From the NCBI RefSeq assembly GCF_030817275.1, contig NZ_JAUSZD010000002.1:7424001-7488000 (forward strand): a stretch of DNA of 64,000 nucleotides, read 5' to 3'. A model generated the notes under the pieces. The model did not search any database. It saw nothing but the letters and a program-made list of their open reading frames with translations, and was not told where the DNA came from. The DNA comes from Paenibacillus sp. V4I7. GTDB taxonomy: Bacteria; Bacillota; Bacilli; Paenibacillales; NBRC-103111. Made by a program: the position numbers and the translations under genes. Shown here piece after piece: positions 27,367 to 37,221 of the stretch. Each line of letters begins with the position of its first letter. Within the stretch, counting starts at the first letter, position 1.

Positions 27367-27461
27367 GTGGGGTTCCTCACTTTATCGAAATAGGCTTTGG
27401 TGCAAATATGAGATCTATTTTACCATAATGCAGAAAAAAATGGATTTAAGGCAATTCTCTA

Positions 27462-27490
27462 TTTACAAAACTAATGTTATTAGTTATTAT
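27462..27490 (+). promoter_or_regulatory. Promoter with operator dyad for MBL-TetR operon
   Basis: TTTACA (27462-27467), a 17-bp spacer and TATTAT (27485-27490). The spacer holds the perfect dyad ACTAAT-GTT-ATTAGT (27470-27484), well placed for repression by the TetR-type protein encoded in the same operon. Confidence 0.6.
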
Positions 27491-27522
27491 ACTAATATAA
27501 ATAGTAAACGGGAGGCGTTATT

Positions 27523-28248
27523 ATGAAAATGACACGAATCGGTTCTTTGTATCAACTGGCTTTTATGCCGAGATTTTTTCCGGTGAATTGTTATTTAGTG
27601 GAGGAAGAGAATGAATTAACGCTTATTGATGCGGCGCTGCCGTTCAGTGTCAAAGGCATTCTTCAAGCAGCAGAACAGATTGGAAAGCCGATCACTCGCA
27701 TCGTCCTTACACATGCACATGGAGACCATATTGGGGCACTTGACGGTTTGAAAAAGGTGCTGCCGAATGTTAAGGTCTATATCTCAAGAAGAGATGCCAA
27801 ACTGCTGGCGGGCAGCAAAGAATTAGAAGCTGGCGAACCGAATTCGCCGATTAAGGGAGATGTTCCTAAGTCTGTACAGACGAAGCCGGATGTACTGCTG
27901 GAGGATGGCGACCGCGTAGGATCGCTGCAAGCTGTATCAGCTCCTGGGCATACGCCAGGGATGATGGCTTTCCTAGATGTGCGCAGTCGGGCGTTGATTG
28001 CTGGGGACGCTTTTCAAGTTCGTGGCGGTGCAGCGGTCTCGGGCGTTATGAAATTCTGGTTTCCGTTCCCAGCGATGGCGACTTGGAATAAAGAAGTGTC
28101 GTTGGAGAGTGCACGCAAGCTGAGACAGCTAGAGCCAAGCGTTCTGGCCGTCGGACACGGACGGATGATTGAGCAGCCGATCCCTACTATGGATCGTATT
28201 TTGGAAGAAGCAGCTAAAAAGTTTCATACAGATGCAGCAACAATTTAG
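27523..28248 (+). CDS. Metallo-beta-lactamase fold hydrolase
   Basis: 241 residues with the MBL zinc motif THAHGDHIG (H64, H66, D68, H69), the later ligands SAPGHTPGMM and LIAGDAF, and VLAVGHGRMI. Such proteins hydrolyse thioesters, lactones or similar substrates. No signal peptide, so cytoplasmic. GGGAGG precedes the ATG. Followed after 21 bp by a TetR repressor, which suggests it is induced by a small molecule it degrades (inference). Confidence 0.9.
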   Translation: MKMTRIGSLYQLAFMPRFFPVNCYLVEEENELTLIDAALPFSVKGILQAAEQIGKPITRIVLTHAHGDHIGALDGLKKVLPNVKVYISRRDAKLLAGSKELEAGEPNSPIKGDVPKSVQTKPDVLLEDGDRVGSLQAVSAPGHTPGMMAFLDVRSRALIAGDAFQVRGGAAVSGVMKFWFPFPAMATWNKEVSLESARKLRQLEPSVLAVGHGRMIEQPIPTMDRILEEAAKKFHTDAATI

Positions 28249-28269
28249 AGACAGAGAAGAGGAACTTTC

Positions 28270-28839
28270 GTGGCATACCGACAGGGGTTAGACGCAGAGA
28301 CTGTGCTCCAAGCAGCAATTGAAATGGCCGATTTACAAGGTGTTGAGCAGCTGACACTCGCTGCATTAGCAGCTAAATTGAACGTAAAAACACCGTCACT
28401 ATACAATCATATCAAAGGCTTGCCTGACCTTAGAAAGCAGCTTTCAAGGCGAGGTCTCGTACTCATTAAAGAAGCGATGGTAGAAGCTGCTATCGGCAAA
28501 TCTGAAGATGACGCGCTTCTGGCAGCAGGCTTCGCTTACGTCATATTCGCTAGGAAGCAGCCGGGGTTATACGAGGCCATCTCCTCATTGCCTGACTACG
28601 AGGATCCTGAGTTGAAGGAAGCTGGCAGCCAAGTTGTGCTCTTCCTACTGCGCATTTTAGCACCTTATGGACTAAGTGAAGAAGATGCACTGCACGTAGT
28701 ACGAGGATTTCGGAGCATGGTGCATGGCTTTGCCTCACTCGAGCATAGAAATGGCTTCCGAATGGAGCTGGAAAAAGACGAGAGTCTACGGCGTTTGCTT
28801 CAAACATATTTAAGAGGATTACGAATGGCAGTGAAATGA
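28270..28839 (+). CDS. TetR-type repressor with WHG-like C-terminal domain
   Basis: 189 residues. The N-terminal TetR helix-turn-helix is AETVLQAAIEMADLQGVEQL, LAALAAKLNVKTPSLYNHI. The C-terminal part (QPGLYEAISSLPDYEDPELK, VVRGFRSMVHGFASLEH) is of the WHG/TetR_C_33 kind. GTG start at 28270, seven bases after GAGGA. Same operon as the MBL gene; the dyad within their promoter spacer is the likely operator. Confidence 0.88.
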   Translation: MAYRQGLDAETVLQAAIEMADLQGVEQLTLAALAAKLNVKTPSLYNHIKGLPDLRKQLSRRGLVLIKEAMVEAAIGKSEDDALLAAGFAYVIFARKQPGLYEAISSLPDYEDPELKEAGSQVVLFLLRILAPYGLSEEDALHVVRGFRSMVHGFASLEHRNGFRMELEKDESLRRLLQTYLRGLRMAVK

Positions 28840-28914
28840 GAATAAGCGTGAGGGGCCGGATGGCTTCTTGCGCTTTTTTAGATTATAGGTTTTGGAATAG
28901 AAGGCTTAAGTCGG

Positions 28915-29634
28915 TTATCCTTGCTCCAAGTTGGGTTTCGTGCAAGCCTCCACCTGTAGGCCTGAGTCCACAAAGCCCATATCAATCGCACGCCATAAAT
29001 ATAACGAGGCAAAGCTGCGATAAGGCGCCCAGTTTGGTGCGATTTCGCCTAAATAGTTACCGTCCTTGCGATCGGCAAGGGTATGCAGCCATTTGGCCGC
29101 ACGCTGGAGGCCGGCGTCACCAATTGACATAACATCGGGTCTGCCTAATGTGAAAATGAGGAACATTTCCGCCGTCCATGCGCCGATGCCTTTGACACTT
29201 GTGAGCTGTTTGAGCAGCTCTGTGTTATCTAAATCTTGCAGATTGTCGAGTGCCACCTCGCCGGTTATCACCTTTGTGCTGAGGTCCCGGATGTAACGGA
29301 TTTTGGGATAGGAGACCCCGCATTGTCTAATAGCCTCCTCTTCCACAGCGAGCACAAGCTCAGGTGTGACGTTCGGTATGATAAGCTTCACTCTGGCTTT
29401 AATCGTTGCTGCCGCTTTTGCAGAGAGTTGTTGGGAAATAATCGACATTACGAGCGACTCAAATGGCTTGTAGCTGGGCGTGAGTGTAAGGTCACCGATC
29501 AGTTCAATGAGACTAGCTAGCTTGCTGTCTGCTTGGGACAAGGCTTTTATCGCAGGATGCATTTTATTCAATAGTATGGTAGTTACCTCAGGTTGGATAG
29601 ACTTGCTTGACTCCTCGAATTCCGTAGTTTCCAT
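28915..29634 (-). CDS. DNA-3-methyladenine glycosylase II (AlkA-like)
   Basis: 239 residues, HhH-GPD base-excision glycosylase. Seen are SLVMSIISQQLSAKAAATI, the helix-hairpin-helix LTSVKGIGAWTAEMFLIF and the catalytic Asp in VMSIGDAGLQRAAKW. It removes alkylated purines from DNA. The E. coli AlkA N-terminal domain is absent, as in shorter Firmicute and yeast-type members. Monocistronic; convergent with the TetR gene. Confidence 0.9.
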   Translation of the reverse strand: METTEFEESSKSIQPEVTTILLNKMHPAIKALSQADSKLASLIELIGDLTLTPSYKPFESLVMSIISQQLSAKAAATIKARVKLIIPNVTPELVLAVEEEAIRQCGVSYPKIRYIRDLSTKVITGEVALDNLQDLDNTELLKQLTSVKGIGAWTAEMFLIFTLGRPDVMSIGDAGLQRAAKWLHTLADRKDGNYLGEIAPNWAPYRSFASLYLWRAIDMGFVDSGLQVEACTKPNLEQG

Positions 29635-29799
29635 GGCGTGAAAACCTCCTTAGGTTCAGTATTTCCATCATAATAGCCAACAGTCTTCAGGTATAGTAAA
29701 ATTTGAAAAAAGTTTATTGGTAACAGGCAAGCTTACTCAATTGTACGCACTTTTAGTATAATGAAAGTAAGATAGTGATAGAAAGGGATTCGAGCTCTG

Positions 29800-31809
29800 A
29801 TGAGGGATGATAATCAAGCAAAATCCAGAAGAAATGTGGGCATTTTTGCGCACGTGGATGCGGGTAAGACGACAACGACAGAGCATATTCTTTATCATAG
29901 CGGGCGAATTCGTGCGCTTGGTAGTGTAGATAACGGGACTGCGCAGACCGATTCTATGGATGTGGAAAGAGAGCGGGGGATTTCGGTTCGCAGCGCGACG
30001 ACCTCTTTTTCATGGAAGGATACGTTGATTAATCTTGTAGATACGCCGGGGCACGTCGATTTCTTGTCTGAGGTGGAGCGTTCACTTCGGGTGATGGACG
30101 GGGCTATTCTTATTGTTTCAGCGGTAGAAGGCGTGCAGTCACAAACGGAAATGATCTGGCATACGCTGCAATCCCTCAAGATACCAACTTTGCTGTATAT
30201 GAATAAAATGGACCGTGTCGGCGCGGATCCCGAGCGCGTACTGCGCGACATTCACAAGCAGCTCACGGAGATGGTGGTGCCGATCCATGCACCGCTTGGT
30301 CGAGAGGACACGTTCCGCGGTGCGGTGAACGTGTTGGTGGATGGTGCGACGGATGCGGACGCCGCGGATGGGGTACGCGGATTCGACTTGGCATCCGCGG
30401 TGGAGAAGCTATCGGAGCTAGACGAGCGGATGCTCACGAGCTACATTGAAGGCACGCCGATCGAGGCGCGCGAGGTGAAAGCAACCCTGCAGCGGTATGC
30501 GCGGCAGGGGGAGGTTTTTCCTTTGCTGGTGGGCGCCTCCAGCAAGGGGCTCGGTATCAAGGAGCTGATGGAAGCGATCCTTGATTATTTGCCTGGGCCG
30601 AGCGGCTCTGCGGAGCAGCCGCTTTCGGCCGTGGTGTTCAAGGTCGAGCGGGACAAGACCATGGGGAGAATGGCGTACGTCCGCCTCTACGAGGGGACGA
30701 TCCGCAACCGGGACACCGTCGTCAATGTCACGCAGGGCGTGGAGGAGAAGGTGACCCAGATTCGCAAAATCGACGGCCGTAAAGCTGAAGATATCGGGTT
30801 TGTTACGGCCGGCGATATTGCGGCTGTCTGCGGCCTTACGCAGGTGAGGATCGGCGATGTACTAGGCCGAGCAGATAGTGTGCCGCCTACGCCGCAGATG
30901 GCGGTTCCGCTCTTGACCGTACAGGTTCACGCCGAAAGCGAGGCGCAGTACCCGGCGCTCGTCGCAGCGCTGCAGGAGCTGACGGACGAGGATCCGCTGC
31001 TCGATCTGCAGTGGCTGCAGGAGGAACGTGAGCTGCATATGAAAGTCATGGGCGCGATTCAGCTCGAGATTCTCACGAGTCTCTTGAATTCGCGCTTTGG
31101 GCTCCAAGTAAAGTTCGACCAACCTTCCGTGATCTACAAAGAAACGCCTTCGCAAGTGGGCGAAGGCTTCATTGCCTATACGATGCCCAAGCCGTGCTGG
31201 GCGATCTTACGCTTTCGCATCGAGCCTGGGGCGCCAGGCAGCGGGCTCGTGTATGAGTCGCTGGTACGCGGCGAGCATCTGCTCGTGCAGTACCAGAACG
31301 AGGTGGAGCGCCGCGTGCCGGAGGCACTCCAGCAAGGGCTGCTCGCTTGGGAAGTCACCGACTTGAAGGTGACGCTTGTCGAGGGTGAGCATCACGTGTG
31401 GCACACTCACCCGCTCGACTTTGCTGTCGCTACGCCGATGGGCATCATGCAAGGCCTTGCGCAGACGGGCACGGCGCTGCTCGAACCGCTGCTGCAGGTT
31501 CGCATTACCGTGCCTGAAGAGTTCGGCGGCAAGGTGCTCAGCGACCTTGTGCAGATGAGAGCGGCTTTTGATCCGCCGCAAATTACAGGAGGCAGATTTG
31601 TAGTCGAGGGTCGTCTGCCTGTCGCTACGTCACTGGAATATCCAGTGAAGCTGAGTGCAATGTCAGGCGGACGAGGTGTGATAACTTCCTCTTTCTCAGG
31701 CTATCAGCCAAGTCCGCCGGACGTTCATGCGGAGCGTAAGCGGCGTGGGGTCAATCCGCTGGATCAGTCGAAGTATATTTTAGCCGTACGTAAGGCCCTG
31801 TCGACCTAA
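29800..31809 (+). CDS. EF-G-like GTPase, tetracycline ribosomal-protection type
   Basis: 669 residues. G1 is AHVDAGKTT (17-25), the switch-I region has ERERGISVRSA, G3 is DTPGHVDF and G4 is NKMD. Length and the C-terminal sequence RRGVNPLDQSKYILAVRKAL fit the Tet(M)/Tet(O)/OtrA family of translational GTPases that dislodge tetracycline from the ribosome, rather than EF-G. Chromosomal homologues of this kind in Bacilli may or may not confer resistance. TATAAT at 29757 is a probable -10. From about 30220 to 31560 the gene is much more GC-rich than its ends. No mobile-element genes flank it. Confidence 0.85.
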   Translation: MRDDNQAKSRRNVGIFAHVDAGKTTTTEHILYHSGRIRALGSVDNGTAQTDSMDVERERGISVRSATTSFSWKDTLINLVDTPGHVDFLSEVERSLRVMDGAILIVSAVEGVQSQTEMIWHTLQSLKIPTLLYMNKMDRVGADPERVLRDIHKQLTEMVVPIHAPLGREDTFRGAVNVLVDGATDADAADGVRGFDLASAVEKLSELDERMLTSYIEGTPIEAREVKATLQRYARQGEVFPLLVGASSKGLGIKELMEAILDYLPGPSGSAEQPLSAVVFKVERDKTMGRMAYVRLYEGTIRNRDTVVNVTQGVEEKVTQIRKIDGRKAEDIGFVTAGDIAAVCGLTQVRIGDVLGRADSVPPTPQMAVPLLTVQVHAESEAQYPALVAALQELTDEDPLLDLQWLQEERELHMKVMGAIQLEILTSLLNSRFGLQVKFDQPSVIYKETPSQVGEGFIAYTMPKPCWAILRFRIEPGAPGSGLVYESLVRGEHLLVQYQNEVERRVPEALQQGLLAWEVTDLKVTLVEGEHHVWHTHPLDFAVATPMGIMQGLAQTGTALLEPLLQVRITVPEEFGGKVLSDLVQMRAAFDPPQITGGRFVVEGRLPVATSLEYPVKLSAMSGGRGVITSSFSGYQPSPPDVHAERKRRGVNPLDQSKYILAVRKALST

Positions 31810-31831
31810 GGTAGCTGGATGATCATTGTCA

Positions 31832-31948
31832 TTGACATGATGTACTCACCTCAGTACAATGAAGGTAAGTTAATAACATGTGACGGAGACAGGAGACTCA
31901 CTTGGATTGCCCATTGAATATCATTGGCAATACTTGGTGAGTTTTTTT
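31832..31948 (+). promoter_or_regulatory. glpP promoter and antiterminator leader
   Basis: TTGACA (31832-31837), a 17-bp spacer and TACAAT (31855-31860) form a promoter. The leader then carries GGAGACAGGAGA (31885-31896), directly followed by a terminator (ACTCAC at 31896-31901 with GTGAGT at 31937-31942, an inner ATTGCC/GGCAAT stem and T7). The same box-plus-terminator layout recurs before glpD at 34140-34203. This is the expected architecture of a GlpP-controlled antiterminator. Confidence 0.75.
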
Positions 31949-32001
31949 GCTGTCATTTCCACTTATTCTGGAGTAATGATCATTTTCAAGAAACGGGGGC
32001 G

Positions 32002-32565
32002 ATGGTTTTGTCTTTGGAAGAGCAGCGTATTTTACCGGCCATTCGCAAAATGAGAGACCTAGAGAAGCTATTTAAATCTAACTATACGTATATTGTTCTG
32101 TTAGATTGTCATATTGGGCAGTTAAAAAGTATCGTGGATCTGGGCAAAGCAAACGGAAAGAAGCTGCTGCTGCACGCTGACTTAATAGAAGGGCTCAAAA
32201 ACGACGATTATGCGGCGGAATTTCTGTGTCAGAGTATTCGTCCTGCGGGTATCATTTCGACGCGGGGAAATGTAATTATGAAGACAAAACAGAATGGCTT
32301 GATCGCCATTCAGCGGCTTTTTCTCCTAGATAGCACTGCCTTGGATAAAAGCTACACGCTTTTGGAAAGGACAAAACCTGATTTCATTGAGGTGCTTCCC
32401 GGTATAATTCCGCACATTATCACGGAAGTGAAGGAGCGTTCGGGCATTCCTATTTTTGCAGGAGGACTCATTCGTACGGTGGAGGATGTGGAGCTTGCGC
32501 TAGGAGCCGGAGCAACGGCAGTCACTACATCGAATACGGAGCTGTGGCAGCACTATCATCAATAA
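32002..32565 (+). CDS. glpP: Glycerol-3-phosphate-responsive antiterminator GlpP
   Basis: 187 residues. LPAIRKMRDLEKLFKS, IVLLDCHIGQLKSIVDL, LLHADLIEGLKNDDYAAEFL, GIISTRGNVI, FIEVLPGIIP and FAGGLIRTVEDVELAL are characteristic of GlpP, a TIM-barrel RNA-binding protein that binds glp leader mRNA when glycerol-3-phosphate is present. ATG 32002 lies only two bases after GGGGG, so the in-frame TTG at 32008 (eight bases) may be the real start. The gene lies behind its own terminator leader, so it probably controls itself as well as glpK and glpD. Confidence 0.93.
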   Translation: MVLSLEEQRILPAIRKMRDLEKLFKSNYTYIVLLDCHIGQLKSIVDLGKANGKKLLLHADLIEGLKNDDYAAEFLCQSIRPAGIISTRGNVIMKTKQNGLIAIQRLFLLDSTALDKSYTLLERTKPDFIEVLPGIIPHIITEVKERSGIPIFAGGLIRTVEDVELALGAGATAVTTSNTELWQHYHQ

Positions 32566-32571
32566 TCCTGA

Positions 32572-34098
<1,527 letters not shown>

Positions 34099-34108
34099 GC
34101 GTGTGCAA

Positions 34109-34203
34109 TGATATACTAATAACAAGTTAATATTCGGTTGGAGACTAGGAGAAGCCACAGCGGCCTATACGTGTAAACGTGTTAGGTATGTTGTGGTTTT
34201 TTT
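34109..34203 (+). promoter_or_regulatory. glpD extended -10 promoter and antiterminator leader
   Basis: TGATATACT at 34109-34117 is an extended -10 (TG-N-TATACT) eleven bases after glpK ends; the -35 is weak. GGAGACTAGGAGA at 34140-34152 is followed by a terminator (CCACA at 34155-34159 with TGTGG at 34192-34196, an inner ACGT-GTAA-ACGT hairpin and T7). The box matches the one before glpP, supporting GlpP antitermination. Confidence 0.75.
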
Positions 34204-34231
34204 ATTTTATATCCGCGAGGGAGAGATTGAG

Positions 34232-35944
34232 ATGACGAAGGAACTTAAGCAAACCAATGATATAGGGCAACAACAGGGGTTTAATGCGCTGAAAAGAACA
34301 GAAATGCTGCAGGCCATGTCGAAGCAAACACTTGATTTGATCGTAATTGGAGGTGGGATTACGGGAGCGGGTATTGCGCTGGATGCACAAAGCAGAGGGC
34401 TTCGCACCGCGTTGATTGATATGCAGGATTTCGCCGCGGGGACGTCGAGCCGTTCGACAAAGCTGGTTCACGGCGGGCTGCGCTATCTCAAACAGCTAGA
34501 TGTGAAGGTTGTTGCTGAGGTTGGTAAAGAGCGTGCGATTGTGTATGAAAATGGGCCGCATGTGACGACGCCGGAGTGGATGCTGCTGCCTTTCTATAAA
34601 GGGGGCACGTTCGGGAAGCTGTCAACCTCGCTGGGTCTGCGGGTTTATGATTTCTTGGCGGGTGTCAAAAGATCGGAGCGCCGCAAGATGTTTCGCCCAG
34701 AGGAAACCCTAGCTCATGAGCCTCTTTTGAAGAAGAAGGATCTCAAAGGCGGCGGCTACTATGTGGAATACCGCACAGATGATGCGCGTTTAACGATTGA
34801 AGTCATGAAAAAGGCTGTTGAGCTGGGGGCTCTGGCGGTGAATTACGCTAAGGTTGAAGAGCTGCTGGTGGAGAATGGCAAGCTGGTTGGTGTGCTTGTG
34901 GTAGATCAGATTGGCGGCAGTGGGGTATCTTACTCGCTTTACGCAAGTAAGGTTGTTAATGCGGCCGGGCCGTGGGTCGATACGCTGCGCGAGATGGACC
35001 GCTCAAAGCATGGTAAGACGCTGCATCTGACCAAAGGGGTGCATCTGGTATTCGATCAGAGCAAGTTCCCGCTGCGGCAGGCGATTTATTTTGATACGCC
35101 GGACGGGCGGATGGTGTTTGCCATTCCGCGGGACGGCAAAACCTACATCGGGACGACCGACACGAATTACAAAGGGGATATCTCGAATCCCCGTATTACC
35201 GAAGCGGATCGCACCTATGTGCTGCGTGCCGCGAACGAGATGTTTCCGTCCCTCGGGTTGACGGAAGCGGACGTAGAATCGAGCTGGACCGGGCTGCGCC
35301 CTCTGATTCATCAAGAGGGCAAGGATCCTTCTGAGATTTCGCGACGCGATGAAATCTTCGTGTCGGACTCCGGCCTTATCTCGATGGCCGGGGGCAAGCT
35401 GACCGGCTACCGCAAAATGGCGGAGTCGGTCGTGGACAAGATCGCCGCCATGCTGCTGGCGGAGGGCAAGGTCTCGGCGGCGCTGCCGGCGAGCCGTACC
35501 CGGACGCTGCCGATCTCCGGCGGCGATGTGGGCGGCTCCGCGAAGCTGGCGCCGTTCTTGCGAGGCAAGGTCAGCCAAGGCCTGCGGCTGGGGCTGACTG
35601 AGGCAGAGGCTGCGCTGCTCGCGCACAGGTACGGCTCCAACGTGGATGCCGTATTCGAGCTGCTGGAGCAGCACCGGGCTGAGGCGGCGCAGCGGGGCAT
35701 GCCCGCCGCTGTACTCGCTGCGCTCGTGTACGCGATCGAACGCGAGATGGTCGTGAAGCCGGCGGATTTCTTCATCCGCCGCACGGGTGCCCTCTTCTTC
35801 GACATTGCGTGGGCAAAGCAGTGGAAGGCGCCTGCGATCGCCTTCATGACGGAGCGTTTCGGCTGGGACGAAGCGCAGTTGGAGGCTTACACCGCTGAGC
35901 TGGAGCAGCTGCTCCATGAAGCGGTGAACCCGCTGGAGGCGTAA
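34232..35944 (+). CDS. glpD: Aerobic glycerol-3-phosphate dehydrogenase (FAD)
   Basis: 570 residues; oxidises glycerol-3-phosphate to dihydroxyacetone phosphate at the membrane. The Rossmann FAD motif is LIVIGGGITGAGIALDAQS, followed by GTSSRSTKLVHGGLRYL and IGTTDTNYKGD. ATG 34232 follows GAGGGAGAG; the longer upstream frame would begin in the terminator. Base composition changes inside the gene: 24 of 60 bases are G or C at 34241-34300 against 46 of 60 at 35461-35520. Confidence 0.96.
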   Translation: MTKELKQTNDIGQQQGFNALKRTEMLQAMSKQTLDLIVIGGGITGAGIALDAQSRGLRTALIDMQDFAAGTSSRSTKLVHGGLRYLKQLDVKVVAEVGKERAIVYENGPHVTTPEWMLLPFYKGGTFGKLSTSLGLRVYDFLAGVKRSERRKMFRPEETLAHEPLLKKKDLKGGGYYVEYRTDDARLTIEVMKKAVELGALAVNYAKVEELLVENGKLVGVLVVDQIGGSGVSYSLYASKVVNAAGPWVDTLREMDRSKHGKTLHLTKGVHLVFDQSKFPLRQAIYFDTPDGRMVFAIPRDGKTYIGTTDTNYKGDISNPRITEADRTYVLRAANEMFPSLGLTEADVESSWTGLRPLIHQEGKDPSEISRRDEIFVSDSGLISMAGGKLTGYRKMAESVVDKIAAMLLAEGKVSAALPASRTRTLPISGGDVGGSAKLAPFLRGKVSQGLRLGLTEAEAALLAHRYGSNVDAVFELLEQHRAEAAQRGMPAAVLAALVYAIEREMVVKPADFFIRRTGALFFDIAWAKQWKAPAIAFMTERFGWDEAQLEAYTAELEQLLHEAVNPLEA

Positions 35945-36084
35945 GCTCCAGCGGCGCCAGCTGTTCTAGCTGTTTCAGTTGTTTAGCATTTCCACCATTT
36001 GCTCCACTGCTACTTTTTTCCGCCAGTAACTCATTGTTAGCTCCACGAGTCGGTCAAAGCCCACTAATGGGCAAGTAATGCTGC

Positions 36085-36170
36085 ATTTTGTATAACAATT
36101 TGGAGCAATACTGGCTCTGAGGAATTAGGTGCATCGTTGCAAAAAATACAACAATTTGGCCACTTCCCGG
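36085..36170. repeat. Dispersed TTGTA/TACAA-type repeats
   Basis: ATTTTGTATAACAATTTGG (from 36085) and TTGCAAAAAATACAACAATTTGG (near 36137) are two versions of a short palindrome-like repeat also seen at 42714-42791 and 52682-52868. They lie in the 676-bp gene-free stretch 35945-36620 after glpD. Confidence 0.5.
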
Positions 36171-36171
36171 C

Positions 36172-36339
36172 AGACGTCTGAGAAGAACCTTTCAGTTGCT
36201 GAGAGCAGACAAGTTAGTGGTTTTGCAGCCTGAGAAGGCAGAAAAGGCTGTCTCGGAGGCTCGAATGGAGCGAAAGTGGCGCGAGACGTCTGAAAAAGAC
36301 TTCTCATCTGCTGAGAGCAGACAAGTTAGTGGTTTTGCA
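36172..36339 (+). repeat. Pair of 56-bp direct repeats, 112-bp period
   Basis: Copies lie at 36172-36227 and 36284-36339. Both begin AGACGTCTGA, diverge for about 15 bases, and then share a 31-bp identical block (36197-36227 and 36309-36339, ending GTTAGTGGTTTTGCA). No gene is associated. Origin by local duplication is likely. Confidence 0.8.
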
Positions 36340-36422
36340 CAATTTTGTGGCTAATGTAGAGCATCCGCAGGCGAAATCCTTCATGTGTCAATTTCGTATT
36401 TTTAACTTAAAAATAAGCAACC

Positions 36423-36463
36423 AGAACCTCCATGTGCTATTATGCCTAAGAGGTTCTTTTTTT
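36423..36463 (+). terminator. Orphan + strand terminator
   Basis: AGAACCTC (36423-36430) pairs with GAGGTTCT (36450-36457) followed by T7. No gene on + ends here: glpD stopped 480 bp upstream. It may close a readthrough transcript or a small RNA from the repeat region. Confidence 0.7.
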
Positions 36464-36620
36464 CAGTTGAATCGAATTTATAAGTTAGCAACTTCGCTGC
36501 TTCGCATCAGCTTTGACAAGCGAACTCATCCTTATGGACAGCGTAAGCCTTTATCCTTCTTTAATTCGAACGTTTATCCTTGTCTTCAACTAATTGTTAA
36601 GCGAGTAGGTGTACATACAT

Positions 36621-37208
36621 ATGGGTATAACAGAACTCTTGTCCTACCTCACGGAAGAAAATTTGGCGATGATCCTGGACAAGTATCGATCACTCGGCCC
36701 CTTGCCCGGCCTTCTTTTACCTTTCATGAAATCATTCGTTCCGCCGCTTCCTACACTTGTCATTATTAGTGTAAATGCAGCTGTATATGGGCTATGGCTT
36801 GGTTTTCTTTACTCTTGGATAGGTATTGTGTGCGGGTGCTTGGTGACTTTTGCTATCGTCAAAAAAGTAGCCGGCCATCCTTATCTAGAGCGTTGGGCAC
36901 AAAAGCCCAAAGTCCAAAAAAGTCTCCTCTGGGCGCGCCGTCAGGCCTTCAACTATGTGTTTATACTCAGTCTTTTTCCGGTAGGACCTTTCGTTGTGAT
37001 AAATATGGCAGCTGGGCTGGTAGGCATGAAGTTTCGTTCTTTTTTGGTTGCGGTTGCGGCGGGAAAAGCGGTCATGGTGCTGTCGGTTAGCTTCATCGGA
37101 CACGATCCTAAGCGATTCATTGAGAATCCATATGAGTTGATCTATGTGGCTTTATTTATTGTGATCTCACTCGTGATTAGCAAAAAAATCGAGAAGCGTT
37201 TTATGTAA
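36621..37208 (+). CDS. TVP38/TMEM64 (DedA-superfamily) membrane protein
   Basis: 195 residues with about five membrane segments. FVPPLPTLVIISVNAAVYG, GIVCGCLVTFAIVKKVAG and FILSLFPVGPFVVINMAAGL, with a re-entrant loop pattern, fit the SNARE-associated PF09335 family linked to lipid scrambling or transport. The start is ATG 36621 with AGGTG about ten bases upstream; a GTG at 36609 is an alternative. Convergent with the LysR gene. Confidence 0.85.
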   Translation: MGITELLSYLTEENLAMILDKYRSLGPLPGLLLPFMKSFVPPLPTLVIISVNAAVYGLWLGFLYSWIGIVCGCLVTFAIVKKVAGHPYLERWAQKPKVQKSLLWARRQAFNYVFILSLFPVGPFVVINMAAGLVGMKFRSFLVAVAAGKAVMVLSVSFIGHDPKRFIENPYELIYVALFIVISLVISKKIEKRFM

Positions 37209-37221
37209 TTTTTTTATGTAA

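Noticed and set aside
29800-31809. Acquired tetracycline-resistance transposon
   Set aside because: The GTPase gene is Tet(M)-like but no integrase, transposase or leader peptide typical of Tn916-type elements flanks it; neighbours are housekeeping genes.
35003-35917. 304-residue open frame on - within glpD
   Set aside because: Antisense shadow in a GC-rich part of glpD where stops are rare; protein has no recognisable fold.
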